Shown: positions 9,972 through 18,917, counted from the first letter of the stretch. The stretch: DNA of 37,018 bases from Paracoccaceae bacterium (GCA_902573175.1 CACGIS010000008.1:1-37018); one strand, 5' to 3'. Notes: generated by a model not told the origin, from the sequence alone. Numbers and translations are program-made.

Positions 9972-9972
9972 A

Positions 9973-10896
9973 ATGGTGATTTTTGGTATAGACCTAGTAC
10001 TGCTTATTTCTGCGTTAATGATCTCTGCAACACCTGTCCTCCTAGCCGCTATTGGTGAAGCCGTTGTTGAAAAATCAGGCGTCTTAAATCTTGGAGTGGA
10101 AGGAATGATGATAACAGGTGCTGTCATCGGTTTCATTTTCGCAGTAAATACCCAAACGCCCATATACGGCTTTATTTGCGCAGCTATTGCTGGCGCTTTA
10201 CTATCAGTCATGTTTGCAGTTTTGACCCAATACATCATGTCCAATCAAGTTGCTACGGGCTTAGGATTAACAATGGTAGGCCTTGGCTTATCCGCATTGA
10301 TTGGCAAACCTTACGAAGGAATAAAAAGCCCAACTTTGTCCAAAATAGAAATTCCCATTCTTTCAGATATTCCAGTTTTAGGCCCAATGATTTTTTCGCA
10401 CGACGCAATCGTTTATTTTTCAGTTATTCTTGTTGCTACAGTAGCCTTTGTTATCAGTAAAACCCGAATTGGCTTAGTCCTGAGGGCCGTTGGAGAAAAC
10501 CAAGAGGCCGCTCATGCCCTAGGTTACAAAGTGGTCAGGATACGTTTTCTTGCAATTATGTTTGGAGGCGCAACTGCAGGTATCGGAGGTGCTTATATAA
10601 GTCTAGCCCGTGTTCCACAGTGGACGGAGGGAATGACAGCAGGTGCCGGCTGGATTGCACTTGCCCTTGTTGTATTTGCTAGTTGGAAGCCTTGGCGCGT
10701 TCTTTTGGGTGCTTATCTTTTTGGTGGCATTACCGTTTTACAGCTCAATTTACAGGCAATAGGCGTAGCTATTCCAGTAGAAATTCTTTCAATGTCACCA
10801 TATCTCGTGACAATAGTCGTTCTGGTAGGTATATCTTTATTTGGACATCACACCGCGCCCGGCTCGCTGGCGCGACCTTTCCACGCCTCGCAATGA
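9973..10896 (+). CDS. ABC transporter permease, BMP-type nucleoside importer, subunit 2
   Basis: This is the second channel subunit, 307 residues, and is hydrophobic throughout with about 8-9 predicted membrane segments. EKSGVLNLGVEGMMITGAVIGF near residues 35-56 is the family hallmark, matching the block in subunit 1. A further conserved stretch is RAVGENQEAAHALGY, the cytoplasmic coupling loop that contacts the ATPase. I start at ATG 9973, with AGGAG at 9960-9964 eight bases before it. An earlier in-frame start at 9838 would only add residues that overlap subunit 1 and do not look like family sequence. The binding-protein gene follows after 24 bases. Confidence 0.92.
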   Translation: MVIFGIDLVLLISALMISATPVLLAAIGEAVVEKSGVLNLGVEGMMITGAVIGFIFAVNTQTPIYGFICAAIAGALLSVMFAVLTQYIMSNQVATGLGLTMVGLGLSALIGKPYEGIKSPTLSKIEIPILSDIPVLGPMIFSHDAIVYFSVILVATVAFVISKTRIGLVLRAVGENQEAAHALGYKVVRIRFLAIMFGGATAGIGGAYISLARVPQWTEGMTAGAGWIALALVVFASWKPWRVLLGAYLFGGITVLQLNLQAIGVAIPVEILSMSPYLVTIVVLVGISLFGHHTAPGSLARPFHASQ

Positions 10897-10920
10897 GGGA
10901 AAACATTAACAGGAGATATT

Positions 10921-11991
10921 ATGAAGTTTAAATCCGTACTATCAGGCGTGCTGCTCGCCTTTGGTTTCGGCACTGTGGCCTTTGCTGCAGATGTCAAGGT
11001 TGGTTTTGTATATGTCGGTCCAGTTGGAGACTACGGTTGGACATACGAACATAACGAAGGCCGACTAGCAGTAGAAGAACATTTCGGTGACCGAGTTGAA
11101 ACAATTTATCAAGAAAGTGTTGCCTACGGAGCAGATGCTGAACGCGTCATAAACACAATGGCTATGCAAGGCGCTGATCTTATATTCACAACTTCCTTTG
11201 GATATATGGATCCGACAATTAGTGCCGCAAAAAAATTTCCAAACGTAAAATTTGAACATGCTACTGGATTCAAACTAGCTGATAATGTTTCAACTTATTC
11301 AGGCCGTTTTTATGAGGGGCGTGCGATCCAAGGCCACATTGCTGGGAAAATGACTAAAACAAATAAAATTGGCTACATTGGCTCTTATCCAATTCCCGAG
11401 GTTGTTCGTGGTATAAACTCTGCTTACCTTCATGCCAAAAAAGTAAACCCTGATGTCGAATTCAATATAATTTGGATCTACACTTGGTTTGATCCAGCAA
11501 AAGAAGCGGACGCCGCAAAGGCTTTAATTGATCAGGGCGCAGATGTTATTCTGCAACATACCGACTCCACTGCACCTCAAGCTGCCGCACAACAAGCTGG
11601 GAATGTAATTTCTTTTGGTCAGGCATCAGATATGGCTGATTATAAACCATTTCCAAGAGTGTCCTCAATTATCGATGATTGGGCACCCTACTATATTGCA
11701 AGAACGCAAGCCGTTTTGGATGGCACTTGGGAATCCACTGCTACTTGGGATGGCATCGGACCGGGAATGGTTTCCATAGGGGAAATCACAGATGCTGTTC
11801 CAGCAGACGTGAAGGCCGAAGCACTTGCAATGCGTGACGCCATTGCTAACGGAACCTATCACCCATTCACTGGTCCAATTAAAAAACAAGATGGGTCAGA
11901 TTGGTTAGCCGCTGGTGAAACAGCCGACGACGGTACTCTGCTTGGGATGAAATTTTATGTAGAAGGTCTTACTGGAAAAGTACCTGAATAA
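10921..11991 (+). CDS. BMP-family substrate-binding protein of ABC importer
   Basis: This is the periplasmic receptor of the importer, 356 residues. An N-terminal signal peptide is evident (MKFKSVLSGVLLAFGFGTVAFA, cut before ADVKVGF at about residue 22). There is no lipobox cysteine, so it should be soluble in the periplasm. VKVGFVYVGPVGDYGWTYEHN is the typical BMP start, followed by GADLIFTTSFGYMDP, FEHATGFK and GKIGYIGSYP-like elements. The ribosome site AGGAG lies 5-6 bases before ATG. It is the last gene of the cluster, whereas the binding-protein gene often comes first in related loci. The ligand cannot be read from sequence: purine nucleosides are the default guess for the family, but the neighbouring flavoenzyme leaves an amino-acid-like ligand open. 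Confidence 0.92.
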   Translation: MKFKSVLSGVLLAFGFGTVAFAADVKVGFVYVGPVGDYGWTYEHNEGRLAVEEHFGDRVETIYQESVAYGADAERVINTMAMQGADLIFTTSFGYMDPTISAAKKFPNVKFEHATGFKLADNVSTYSGRFYEGRAIQGHIAGKMTKTNKIGYIGSYPIPEVVRGINSAYLHAKKVNPDVEFNIIWIYTWFDPAKEADAAKALIDQGADVILQHTDSTAPQAAAQQAGNVISFGQASDMADYKPFPRVSSIIDDWAPYYIARTQAVLDGTWESTATWDGIGPGMVSIGEITDAVPADVKAEALAMRDAIANGTYHPFTGPIKKQDGSDWLAAGETADDGTLLGMKFYVEGLTGKVPE

Positions 11992-12000
11992 GCATATTAA

Positions 12001-12035
12001 AAAGGAGAGCCCCTTTTTGATCGGGGCTCTCCTTT
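12001..12035 (+). terminator. Strong stem-loop after the BMP importer operon
   Basis: There is a perfect 13-base-pair stem (AAAGGAGAGCCCC at 12001-12013 with its complement at 12023-12035) and a 9-base loop. On the plus strand the stem ends in CTTT and is followed by AAAATTT, so the T run is short. On the minus strand the stem is followed by five T. It most likely ends or stabilises the importer transcript, possibly with partial read-through into the flavoenzyme gene that starts 20 bases later. Confidence 0.8.
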
Positions 12036-12054
12036 AAAATTTGAGCATTCCAAA

Positions 12055-13131
12055 TTGATAGAAAAATTTGACATCGCTGTGATCGGGGGCGGAATTGCAG
12101 GTATTTCTGTCGCGGCAAGACTTTCTAAGCACGCAAAAATAGGGCTTTTTGAACAGGAAGATTTTATAGCCCATCACTCTTCAAGTCGTTCAGCCGCAGT
12201 TTTCATATCGGATTATGGAAATAGCGACGTTTGTGAACTGAATCTAATCACTTTCCACGAACTGCAATCTAAATATCCCGATATTTTGAAGCAGCGCGGG
12301 CTTATGTCTCTAGAAAAAGATGGAGAAATAGAAGAATTTAAAAGTCATGCTAAAAGCCTAGGTTTATCTCCAATTTCGGTAGATGAAGCCAAAGAAAAGG
12401 CTCCAATAATAGATATAAAATCTGTAAAACAAGCGGCTTGGCGTGATGACGTTTTCGATATTGATACAGATCTTTTGATCCAAAAATTGCGTCAAGAATG
12501 TATTAGTAATGGTGTCCAAATTTTTACTAACTCTAGCATTAACAGCCTTGAAAGTAACAATGACAAATGGATTTTAAATTCAAAAATCCAATCAGAAATA
12601 CTTATTAATTCTAGTGGTGCTTGGGCAGACAATATCGCTCGACTTGCAAATTTAAAGCCTAAAAACATTCAACCGTTTAAAAGATCAATGGCAAGGGTTG
12701 AAATAGATACCAGTCATAATTTGAGCTCTCTTCCAGTATTATTCGGCAGTGATGATACTTGGTACGCCAAACCAGACGCTGGAAGCATGATAGTATCGCC
12801 AGCTGACGCTAGCCCTTGTGAACCGCATGATGCGTGGGCACATGAAGAAGATATTGCTTTAGGAATTTATAATTTTGAAAAGATGGTCGAAACAAAAGTT
12901 AAAAAGCTGACTTCAAATTGGGCTGGTTTAAGAAGCTTTGCTCCTGATCAGTCCTTGGTTATTGGCCCAGACGCAGACGCAACTAATTTCTTCTGGCTGG
13001 CTGGACAGGGGGGATATGGGTTCCAAACATGCCTTGCTGCCAGTCAAATCGCTGAGGATATTTTATTTAATCAGACCTCACAAGTTCCCAGCAGTATAAG
13101 TAAAAAGTTTTCACCCCATCGCTTTGCATAA
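12055..13131 (+). CDS. FAD-dependent oxidoreductase of the DAO family, D-arginine-dehydrogenase-like
   Basis: This is a flavoprotein likely to oxidise an amino acid to its imino acid. The 358 residues start with the dinucleotide-binding motif VIGGGIAG. The sequence matches what I recall of Pseudomonas DauA (about 375 residues) through the whole length: HHSSSRSAAVF near residue 41, DIDTDLL, INSSGAWAD, FKRSMARVE, YAKPDAGSMIVSPADA, WAGLRSFAPD and FFWLAGQGGYGFQT. The arginines of the KRSMA and WAGLRSF stretches, the tyrosine before KPDAG and the histidine before SSSRSAA correspond to substrate-site residues in DauA. The TTG start at 12055 gives the expected short lead before the VIGGG motif but has no clear ribosome site. 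The stem-loop of the importer operon ends only 20 bases upstream. The substrate is inferred; other D- or L-amino acids or glycine derivatives are possible. Confidence 0.85.
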   Translation: MIEKFDIAVIGGGIAGISVAARLSKHAKIGLFEQEDFIAHHSSSRSAAVFISDYGNSDVCELNLITFHELQSKYPDILKQRGLMSLEKDGEIEEFKSHAKSLGLSPISVDEAKEKAPIIDIKSVKQAAWRDDVFDIDTDLLIQKLRQECISNGVQIFTNSSINSLESNNDKWILNSKIQSEILINSSGAWADNIARLANLKPKNIQPFKRSMARVEIDTSHNLSSLPVLFGSDDTWYAKPDAGSMIVSPADASPCEPHDAWAHEEDIALGIYNFEKMVETKVKKLTSNWAGLRSFAPDQSLVIGPDADATNFFWLAGQGGYGFQTCLAASQIAEDILFNQTSQVPSSISKKFSPHRFA

Positions 13132-13193
13132 ATTACCTTGAAAAAGTCACGGCTTTTATAAAATCAAAACAATGAAAAGTTAAAGAGATACCA

Positions 13194-13433
13194 ATGTTTA
13201 GTATAGAACACGAATTTGACTGTACAGTGATTACAATACTCGACGAAGGAAGTAAGCAATTAAAAGAGGATATTACAGTTACAAATTTTGAAGAGTGCAC
13301 AACCTTAGAGCAATATGATCCTATCAGTGACCGTATAAATAAAATTACATTCTCAAACTCACAGATTTCTGACTTAGTAGCAGCTATTGAGCTTCCAGAA
13401 GGCTTTTATTCTCGATCAGCAAAAGAAAAATAA
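13194..13433 (+). CDS. Small protein of unknown function (79 residues)
   Basis: It is an acidic 79-residue protein with a start ATG preceded by an AAAGAG-like ribosome site. It has alternating hydrophobic strands at the N-terminus (HEFDCTVITILD), a central ECTTLEQYD segment and a C-terminal helix-like ISDLVAAIELPEGFY. There are no membrane segments, no signal peptide and no motif I recognise. It lies 62 bases after the flavoenzyme gene and about 50 bases before the rimP promoter, on the same strand. Codon use resembles its neighbours and the ordered pattern of hydrophobics suggests a real folded protein. I do not assign a function. Confidence 0.65.
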   Translation: MFSIEHEFDCTVITILDEGSKQLKEDITVTNFEECTTLEQYDPISDRINKITFSNSQISDLVAAIELPEGFYSRSAKEK

Positions 13434-13486
13434 TAATCAAACTTCTATTTCTTTTTACATAAAACAGGGAATGTTCAAATGGTGAC

Positions 13487-13515
13487 TTGCAAAAAGTATT
13501 GAATCAAAATATATG
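13487..13515 (+). promoter_or_regulatory. Candidate sigma-70 promoter for the rimP-nusA-ylxR-infB operon
   Basis: TTGCAA at 13487-13492 is followed after 17 bases by TATATG at 13510-13515. Transcription would begin near 13521-13523, just before the first leader hairpin at 13527. Confidence 0.5.
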
Positions 13516-13526
13516 GCCGACATCAG

Positions 13527-13583
13527 CGGTGTGCACTACGCACTCCACCGGAAGTTTGTAGCGGGCCGCGGGCCCGTTTTTTT
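13527..13583 (+). ncRNA. Structured leader RNA with terminator-like hairpin upstream of rimP (candidate attenuator)
   Basis: Two consecutive structures are visible. The first (13527-13550) pairs CGGTG with CACCG, with an inner TGC/GCA extension, a small bulge and a five-base loop. The second (13562-13576) pairs CGGGCC with GGCCCG over a three-base loop and is followed by seven T at 13577-13583, which is a textbook intrinsic terminator. It ends 13 bases before the rimP start. Both are far richer in G and C than the surroundings. Placed between a promoter and the operon that encodes NusA, it looks like an attenuator or a short stand-alone RNA of about 60 bases. A rimP leader with a terminator is known from other proteobacteria; equivalence is inferred, not tested. 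Confidence 0.6.
13562..13583 (+). terminator. Intrinsic terminator hairpin in the rimP leader
   Basis: The stem CGGGCC/GGCCCG with loop GCG is directly followed by TTTTTTT. It sits in the 5' untranslated region of rimP rather than behind a gene. Confidence 0.7.
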
Positions 13584-13596
13584 ATGTTTGGGAAAA

Positions 13597-14172
13597 ATGA
13601 TAAACGATTTAATTGCTAAGTCAGCTATTGAAAAGAAACTATTGGAAATAATCAACCCTGTCATATCAGCTATGGGGTTTGAATTAGTTCGTTTAAGATT
13701 AATGAGTAACAAAGAGATAACGCTGCAAATAATGGCTGCACGGCCAACCGGATATATCAATGTTGACGAATGTGCGGAAATATCTACAGCTATCAGTGCC
13801 GTGCTTGATGTAGAAGACCCAATTGTAGATGCATATCATCTTGAGGTGTCAAGTCCTGGTATTGACCGCCCACTCACCAGACTTAAAGATTTTGAAGAAT
13901 TTGAAGGCTACGAAGCTAAAATAGAAACAGTTGACCTAATTGATGGTCGGAAAAGGTTCAGAGGAACATTGGCTGGGGTAAATGGTTCAGAAATTTTAAT
14001 TAATTTAGAAGAAGGCACTATTGGACTAGAATTTAACTGGCTTGCTGACGCTAGGCTTGTGTTAACTGATGATTTAATCAAAGAAATGCTTAAACAAAGA
14101 AAAATAAATCAAAATTTTGATGACAAAAAATTTGATACAGTTGAAACCGAACGTTTAGAGGAGATTGAATAA
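13597..14172 (+). CDS. rimP: Ribosome maturation factor RimP
   Basis: It is needed for maturation of the 30S ribosomal subunit. The 191 residues show the N-terminal alpha/beta domain ([17 protein letters not shown]) and the diagnostic [13 protein letters not shown] at about residues 85-97, followed by the Sm-like C-terminal domain ([33 protein letters not shown]). A longer frame opens at 13513, but it would translate the leader hairpins; [14 protein letters not shown] matches the usual N-terminus, so ATG 13597 is preferred. The ribosome site is weak (GGGAAA close to the ATG). The stop overlaps the nusA start by one base (TAATG), as usual for this operon. Confidence 0.93.
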   Translation: MINDLIAKSAIEKKLLEIINPVISAMGFELVRLRLMSNKEITLQIMAARPTGYINVDECAEISTAISAVLDVEDPIVDAYHLEVSSPGIDRPLTRLKDFEEFEGYEAKIETVDLIDGRKRFRGTLAGVNGSEILINLEEGTIGLEFNWLADARLVLTDDLIKEMLKQRKINQNFDDKKFDTVETERLEEIE

Positions 14173-15764
14173 TGGCCATTACTTCTGCAAATCAGCTTGA
14201 GCTTTTACAAACAGCGGAAGCTGTTGCTCGAGAAAAAATGATCGATCCAAGCTTAGTGGTAGAAGCGATGGAAGAAAGTCTCGCCCGTGCGGCTAAGTCT
14301 AGATATGGGTCAGAAATGGACATACGTGTGTCGATTGATAGGAAAACGGGCCGTGCAACATTTACCCGTGTTCGTACAGTGGTCACTGAAGAAGAAGTAG
14401 AAAATTATCAGGCGGAAATGACTGTTGAACAGGCAAAGCAATATATGGAAAATCCAGAGGTGGGACAGCAATATATTGAAGAAATTCCCCCTGTCGATAT
14501 GGGAAGAATTGCTGCTCAATCCGCTAAACAAGTTATTTTGCAAAAGGTTCGTGAGGCAGAACGAGATCAGCAATATGAAGAATTTCAAGATCGAGCTGGA
14601 ACTATTATTAATGGCGTTGTTAAGCGTGAAGAATATGGAAACGTAGTTGTCGATGTGGGACGGGGTGAGGCCATACTAAGACGTACTGAAAAAATTGGAC
14701 GAGAAAGCTATCGTCCAAACGATAGAATTCGCTGTTATATTAAAGATGTAAGAAGAGAAACAAGAGGACCTCAAATATTTTTGTCTAGAACTGACCCTAT
14801 GTTCATGGCTGAATTGTTTAAAATGGAGGTTCCAGAAATTTATGAAGGTATAATTGAAATAAAGTCGGTAGCGCGCGATCCTGGATCACGTGCTAAAATA
14901 GCTGTTTTCACAACTGATACCACAATTGACCCTGTCGGAGCTTGTGTCGGGATGCGGGGTAGTAGAGTTCAGGCCGTAGTCAACGAACTGCAAGGCGAAA
15001 AAATTGACATTATTCCATGGAATGAAGATCAACCAACGTTTTTAGTAAACGCACTGCAGCCTGCCGAAGTAAGTAAGGTTGTTCTAGATGAAGAAGCAGG
15101 TAAAATCGAGGTTGTCGTTCCAGAAGAGCAGCTTTCTTTGGCAATAGGCCGTCGAGGACAAAACGTTCGCTTAGCAAGTCAACTAACAAATCTAGATATT
15201 GATATAATGACTGAAGCAGAAGAAAGCGCTCGGAGGCAGAAGGAGTTTGAAGAGCGCACCCAGTTGTTTATCGAAACCTTGGATGTGGATGAGTTTTTTG
15301 CCCAGTTATTAGTTTCTGAAGGCTTCGCTAATTTGGAAGAAGTCGCATATGTAGAAATAGATGAATTACTCGTCATTGATGGCGTTGACGAAGATACGGC
15401 TCAGGAGCTTCAAACGCGTGCGAGAGAATTTCTTGAAGAACAGGCAAATAAGGCTCTAGAACACGCCAAAGAGCTTGGAGTTGAAGATAGTCTTATAAAT
15501 TTTGAAGGATTATCACCCCAAATGCTCGAAGCATTGGCAGAAGATGGAGTAAAAACTCTTGATGAATTCGCCACCTGTGCGGACTGGGAATTGGCCGGAG
15601 GCTGGACTACCGTTGATGGTGAAAGAGTAAAAGACGACGGAATACTTGAAAAGTTTGATGTAAGTTTGGAAGAAGCGCAAGATCTAGTAATGACAGCCCG
15701 TGTTATGTTGGGATGGGTTAACCCAGACGACCTTGCTCCGAGTAATGAGGAAATTGAAGAGTAA
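14172..15764 (+). CDS. nusA: Transcription termination/antitermination factor NusA
   Basis: It binds RNA polymerase and nascent RNA and modulates pausing, intrinsic termination and antitermination. The 530 residues show the full proteobacterial layout: N-terminal polymerase-binding domain (1-130), S1 domain (about 135-200, GVVKREEYGNVVVDVGRGEAILRR), KH1 (VGACVGMRGSRVQAVVNEL near 256-274), KH2 (LAIGRRGQNVRLASQL near 322-337) and two C-terminal acidic helical repeats (about 365-420 and 440-510), the second with a diverged insertion. It overlaps rimP by one base. The next gene starts 8 bases after its TAA. A leader terminator upstream of the operon would let NusA influence its own expression. 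Confidence 0.96.
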   Translation: MAITSANQLELLQTAEAVAREKMIDPSLVVEAMEESLARAAKSRYGSEMDIRVSIDRKTGRATFTRVRTVVTEEEVENYQAEMTVEQAKQYMENPEVGQQYIEEIPPVDMGRIAAQSAKQVILQKVREAERDQQYEEFQDRAGTIINGVVKREEYGNVVVDVGRGEAILRRTEKIGRESYRPNDRIRCYIKDVRRETRGPQIFLSRTDPMFMAELFKMEVPEIYEGIIEIKSVARDPGSRAKIAVFTTDTTIDPVGACVGMRGSRVQAVVNELQGEKIDIIPWNEDQPTFLVNALQPAEVSKVVLDEEAGKIEVVVPEEQLSLAIGRRGQNVRLASQLTNLDIDIMTEAEESARRQKEFEERTQLFIETLDVDEFFAQLLVSEGFANLEEVAYVEIDELLVIDGVDEDTAQELQTRAREFLEEQANKALEHAKELGVEDSLINFEGLSPQMLEALAEDGVKTLDEFATCADWELAGGWTTVDGERVKDDGILEKFDVSLEEAQDLVMTARVMLGWVNPDDLAPSNEEIEE

Positions 15765-15772
15765 CCTGTTAT

Positions 15773-16396
15773 ATGATTTCTTCTGCAGAAAAATTTAAAC
15801 CATCAGAGCGAAAATGCATTGCCACAGGGCAGGTATTATCAAAGAGTGAACTGGTGCGCTTTGTTTTAGGCCCCAATAGCCTCATATATCCTGACCCTGA
15901 AAATAAATTACCGGGTAGAGGTATTTGGGTCAAAGCTGATCGTTCTGCGATTATGAAAGCAGAAAAAGGCCAGCTATTTTCTCGAGCTGCAAAACAAAGT
16001 GCAGAGTGTTTAGAAAATTTAGCTGAACAGGTAGAAAATTTGATAGCAAACCGTATCATTACACTTATCGGCTTATCTCGAAAATCTGGTCAATGCATTT
16101 GTGGATATGAGAAAGTAAAAGATTGGTTAAAAAAAGATATTGCAAAAGTTTTAATTCAATCCAGCGATGGCTCTAATCGGGAAAAATCAAGGTTACGAAC
16201 ACCTAATGAAGGAAAATTTATAGGTTGGCTAAGCTCAAAAGAACTTGGGAAAGCGTTCGGGAGAGAAAATATTACCCACTGCGCACTAGCATCTGGTGGT
16301 TTAACTAAACGTATAGTAGAAGATGCTCAGCGCCTTAAAGGATTGCGCATCATAAAAGATCAAAATTCTTTTCGAAAGGATGAAACGTCTAAATGA
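15773..16396 (+). CDS. ylxR: YlxR (DUF448) RNA-binding protein with L7Ae-like C-terminal half
   Basis: This is a nucleic-acid-binding protein encoded between nusA and infB. The 207 residues divide into an N-terminal YlxR domain (about 10-90) with [16 protein letters not shown] and the hallmark GRGIWV, and a C-terminal part (about 95-190) that resembles the L7Ae/L30e ribosomal fold ([41 protein letters not shown]). This two-part version is the usual alphaproteobacterial form. The position strongly supports the assignment. Its TGA overlaps the infB ATG by four bases (ATGA). The molecular role is not settled; YlxR has been linked to RNase P and to transcription control in other bacteria. Confidence 0.9.
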   Translation: MISSAEKFKPSERKCIATGQVLSKSELVRFVLGPNSLIYPDPENKLPGRGIWVKADRSAIMKAEKGQLFSRAAKQSAECLENLAEQVENLIANRIITLIGLSRKSGQCICGYEKVKDWLKKDIAKVLIQSSDGSNREKSRLRTPNEGKFIGWLSSKELGKAFGRENITHCALASGGLTKRIVEDAQRLKGLRIIKDQNSFRKDETSK

Positions 16397-18891
16397 GCGA
16401 TAATGATGGAAAAAAAACCTTAGGTGTCCGAAGTGGGCCACGGGCTAGTAACGTGAAACAGAGCTTTAGTCATGGGCGCTCTAAAAATGTTGTCGTGGAG
16501 ACGAAGCGAAAAAGAGTAGTTGTTCCAAAAGCTGGATTATCAAAAAGCAGTATTCAATCATCGAGTAACGATGGCGGAAAGGCTCTTCCCTCTGGTATCA
16601 CAGATACAGAAATGGAGCGCCGTTTAAAAGCGCTTCAAGCCGCTAAAGCAAGAGAAGCGGACGAAGTTGCTCAACGCGAGGCAAGCGCGAAAGAACGAGA
16701 GCAAGAACGAGAGCAAAGACGGCTTGAGCAGGAAAACAAGCAACGTGAATTAAAAAAAGCTGAAGAAATTGAAACGGAAAAAGAGGCTCAGGTTGAAGCC
16801 GCTAAACAACAAGCAGAGGAGCAAGCTAAGAGAGTTGCGCTAGAAGCAAAAACTGCGACTAAAACGGACGCTCCACAACGAAGAGATTTTAGTGATCAAA
16901 AATCTGCGCGGCCATCATCCCCAAGTTCTCGGAAAAAAGATCGCGAAGGTGATGAAAGGTCTTCTGGACGTGGTCGTGGTGATGAAGGTAGGCGTTCTGG
17001 AAAGCTAACATTAAGCCAAGCTTTGGACGGCGGAGAGCGAAGTCATCAAAAATCCATGGCTGCTATGAAGCGGAAGCAAGAACGAGCCAGACAAAAAGCA
17101 ATGGGTCAACCTCAAGAAAGAGAAAAAATTGTCAGAGACGTACAAGTTCCTGAAGCAATTATTGTTTCCGAGCTCGCTAACAGAATGGCAGAGAGATCTG
17201 CTGAAGTGGTAAAAGCATTGATGAAAATGGGGATGATGGTTACTCAAAACCAAATCATAGATGCAGATACTGCCGAACTAATAATTGAGGAGTTTGGGCA
17301 TAAAATTGTTAGGGTTTCTGCTTCTGATGTGGAAGATGCAATAACTGAAATTGAAGATCAGCCCAAAGACCTTACGTCTAGGCCTCCTGTAATCACAATT
17401 ATGGGGCATGTTGATCATGGAAAAACCTCTCTTTTGGACTCAATAAGAAATGCCAAAGTTGTTTCCGGCGAGGCTGGTGGAATTACTCAGCATATCGGAG
17501 CTTATCAAGTTAAAACTAAAGACGGGACGATTCTTTCATTTTTAGATACACCAGGTCACGCTGCTTTTACCTCAATGCGTTCAAGAGGTGCCCAAGTTAC
17601 TGATATTGTGGTTTTAGTCGTAGCAGCAGATGACAGCGTAATGCCTCAAACAGTTGAAGCAATCAATCACGCTAAAGCTGCTGAAGTACCGATGATAGTT
17701 GCTATAAATAAGTGTGATAAGCCGGAAGCAAACCCAGACAATGTTCGCACCGAGTTATTACAGCACGAGGTAATCGTAGAAGCTATGTCTGGAGAAGTAC
17801 AAGATGTAGAAGTATCTGCGATAACTGGGAAGGGTCTTGATGAGCTATTAGAAGCAATCGCTTTACAAGCAGAAATTTTGGAATTGAAGGCAAATAATAA
17901 GAGGGCAGCTCATGGGGCGGTTATTGAGGCCCAATTAGATGTAGGACGTGGTCCTGTAGCTACTGTTCTTGTCCAAAATGGAACGTTGAAACAAAGCGAT
18001 ATTTTTGTTGTGGGAGAGCAATGGGGAAAAGTCCGGGCTTTAATTAATGACAAAAACGAGAGAGTCAAAGAAGCTGGGCCGTCAGTGCCTGTTGAAGTGC
18101 TAGGATTGAATGGAACACCCGAAGCAGGTGATGTGTTAAATGTAGTCGAAACAGAGGCGCAAGCTCGAGAGATTTCTGAGTATCGCGAAAACGCCGCCAA
18201 AGAAAAACGCGCTGCAGCTGGTGCCGGAACTTCACTTGAACAACTCATGGCAAAAGCAAAAGAGGATGAAAACATCACCGAAATGCCTATTCTTGTTAAG
18301 GCTGATGTTCAAGGTTCAGCTGAAGCTATTGTTCAAGCGATGGAAAAAATTGGTAACGATGAAGTTAGAGTGCGAGTTTTACATTATGGAGTGGGAGCAA
18401 TAACGGATACAGATGTCGGCTTGGCTGAAGCATCAGGCGCCCCTGTTATGGGGTTTAATGTCAGAGCCAACGCTTCCGCAAGAAATTCTGCCAATCAAAA
18501 AGGTGTTGAAATTCGTTATTACTCCATAATTTACGATTTAGTTGATGATGTTAAAGCAGCAGCTTCTGGTCTGTTGTCAGCAGAAATTAGAGAGAATTTT
18601 ATTGGTTATTCCAAAATCAAGGAAGTTTTCAAGGTATCGGGTGTTGGAAAAGTTGCTGGGTGCTTAGTTACAGAAGGGGTGGCCAGAAGAAGTGCTGGAG
18701 TCCGTTTGCTTCGTGACGATATAGTAATCCATGAAGGTACATTAAAAACTCTGAAAAGATTCAAAGACGAAGTTCCCGAGGTACAATCAGGACAAGAATG
18801 TGGAATGGCTTTTGAAAATTATGAAGATATCCGTCCTGATGATGTCATAGAAATATTTGAGCGGGAAGAAATTGCTCGAAAGCTAGATTAA
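16393..18891 (+). CDS. infB: Translation initiation factor IF-2
   Basis: This GTPase places initiator tRNA on the 30S subunit and promotes subunit joining. The 832 residues start with a long charged low-complexity region (about 1-235) rich in E, K, R, Q and A, with an AEEIE/EREQ-type coiled coil near 80-150. Then come the IF2_N domain ([27 protein letters not shown], from about 254), the G domain with P-loop [11 protein letters not shown] near 337, DTPGHAAF near 385 and NKCDK near 438, and domains II, III and the C-terminal fMet-tRNA-binding domain ending in [16 protein letters not shown]. It is the last gene of the rimP operon and converges on mutT with 26 bases between them. Confidence 0.97.
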   Translation: MSDNDGKKTLGVRSGPRASNVKQSFSHGRSKNVVVETKRKRVVVPKAGLSKSSIQSSSNDGGKALPSGITDTEMERRLKALQAAKAREADEVAQREASAKEREQEREQRRLEQENKQRELKKAEEIETEKEAQVEAAKQQAEEQAKRVALEAKTATKTDAPQRRDFSDQKSARPSSPSSRKKDREGDERSSGRGRGDEGRRSGKLTLSQALDGGERSHQKSMAAMKRKQERARQKAMGQPQEREKIVRDVQVPEAIIVSELANRMAERSAEVVKALMKMGMMVTQNQIIDADTAELIIEEFGHKIVRVSASDVEDAITEIEDQPKDLTSRPPVITIMGHVDHGKTSLLDSIRNAKVVSGEAGGITQHIGAYQVKTKDGTILSFLDTPGHAAFTSMRSRGAQVTDIVVLVVAADDSVMPQTVEAINHAKAAEVPMIVAINKCDKPEANPDNVRTELLQHEVIVEAMSGEVQDVEVSAITGKGLDELLEAIALQAEILELKANNKRAAHGAVIEAQLDVGRGPVATVLVQNGTLKQSDIFVVGEQWGKVRALINDKNERVKEAGPSVPVEVLGLNGTPEAGDVLNVVETEAQAREISEYRENAAKEKRAAAGAGTSLEQLMAKAKEDENITEMPILVKADVQGSAEAIVQAMEKIGNDEVRVRVLHYGVGAITDTDVGLAEASGAPVMGFNVRANASARNSANQKGVEIRYYSIIYDLVDDVKAAASGLLSAEIRENFIGYSKIKEVFKVSGVGKVAGCLVTEGVARRSAGVRLLRDDIVIHEGTLKTLKRFKDEVPEVQSGQECGMAFENYEDIRPDDVIEIFEREEIARKLD

Positions 18892-18917
18892 TATTTAAGG
18901 TTTATTAAGCTTAAAAA

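Noticed and set aside
9838-9972. N-terminal extension of permease 2 overlapping permease 1
   Set aside because: The added residues do not resemble the family, while ATG 9973 has AGGAG eight bases upstream and a typical first membrane segment.
18892-18917. TTAAGCTTAA palindrome between infB and mutT as a bidirectional terminator
   Set aside because: The stem is very short and AT-rich, with no convincing T run on either strand.
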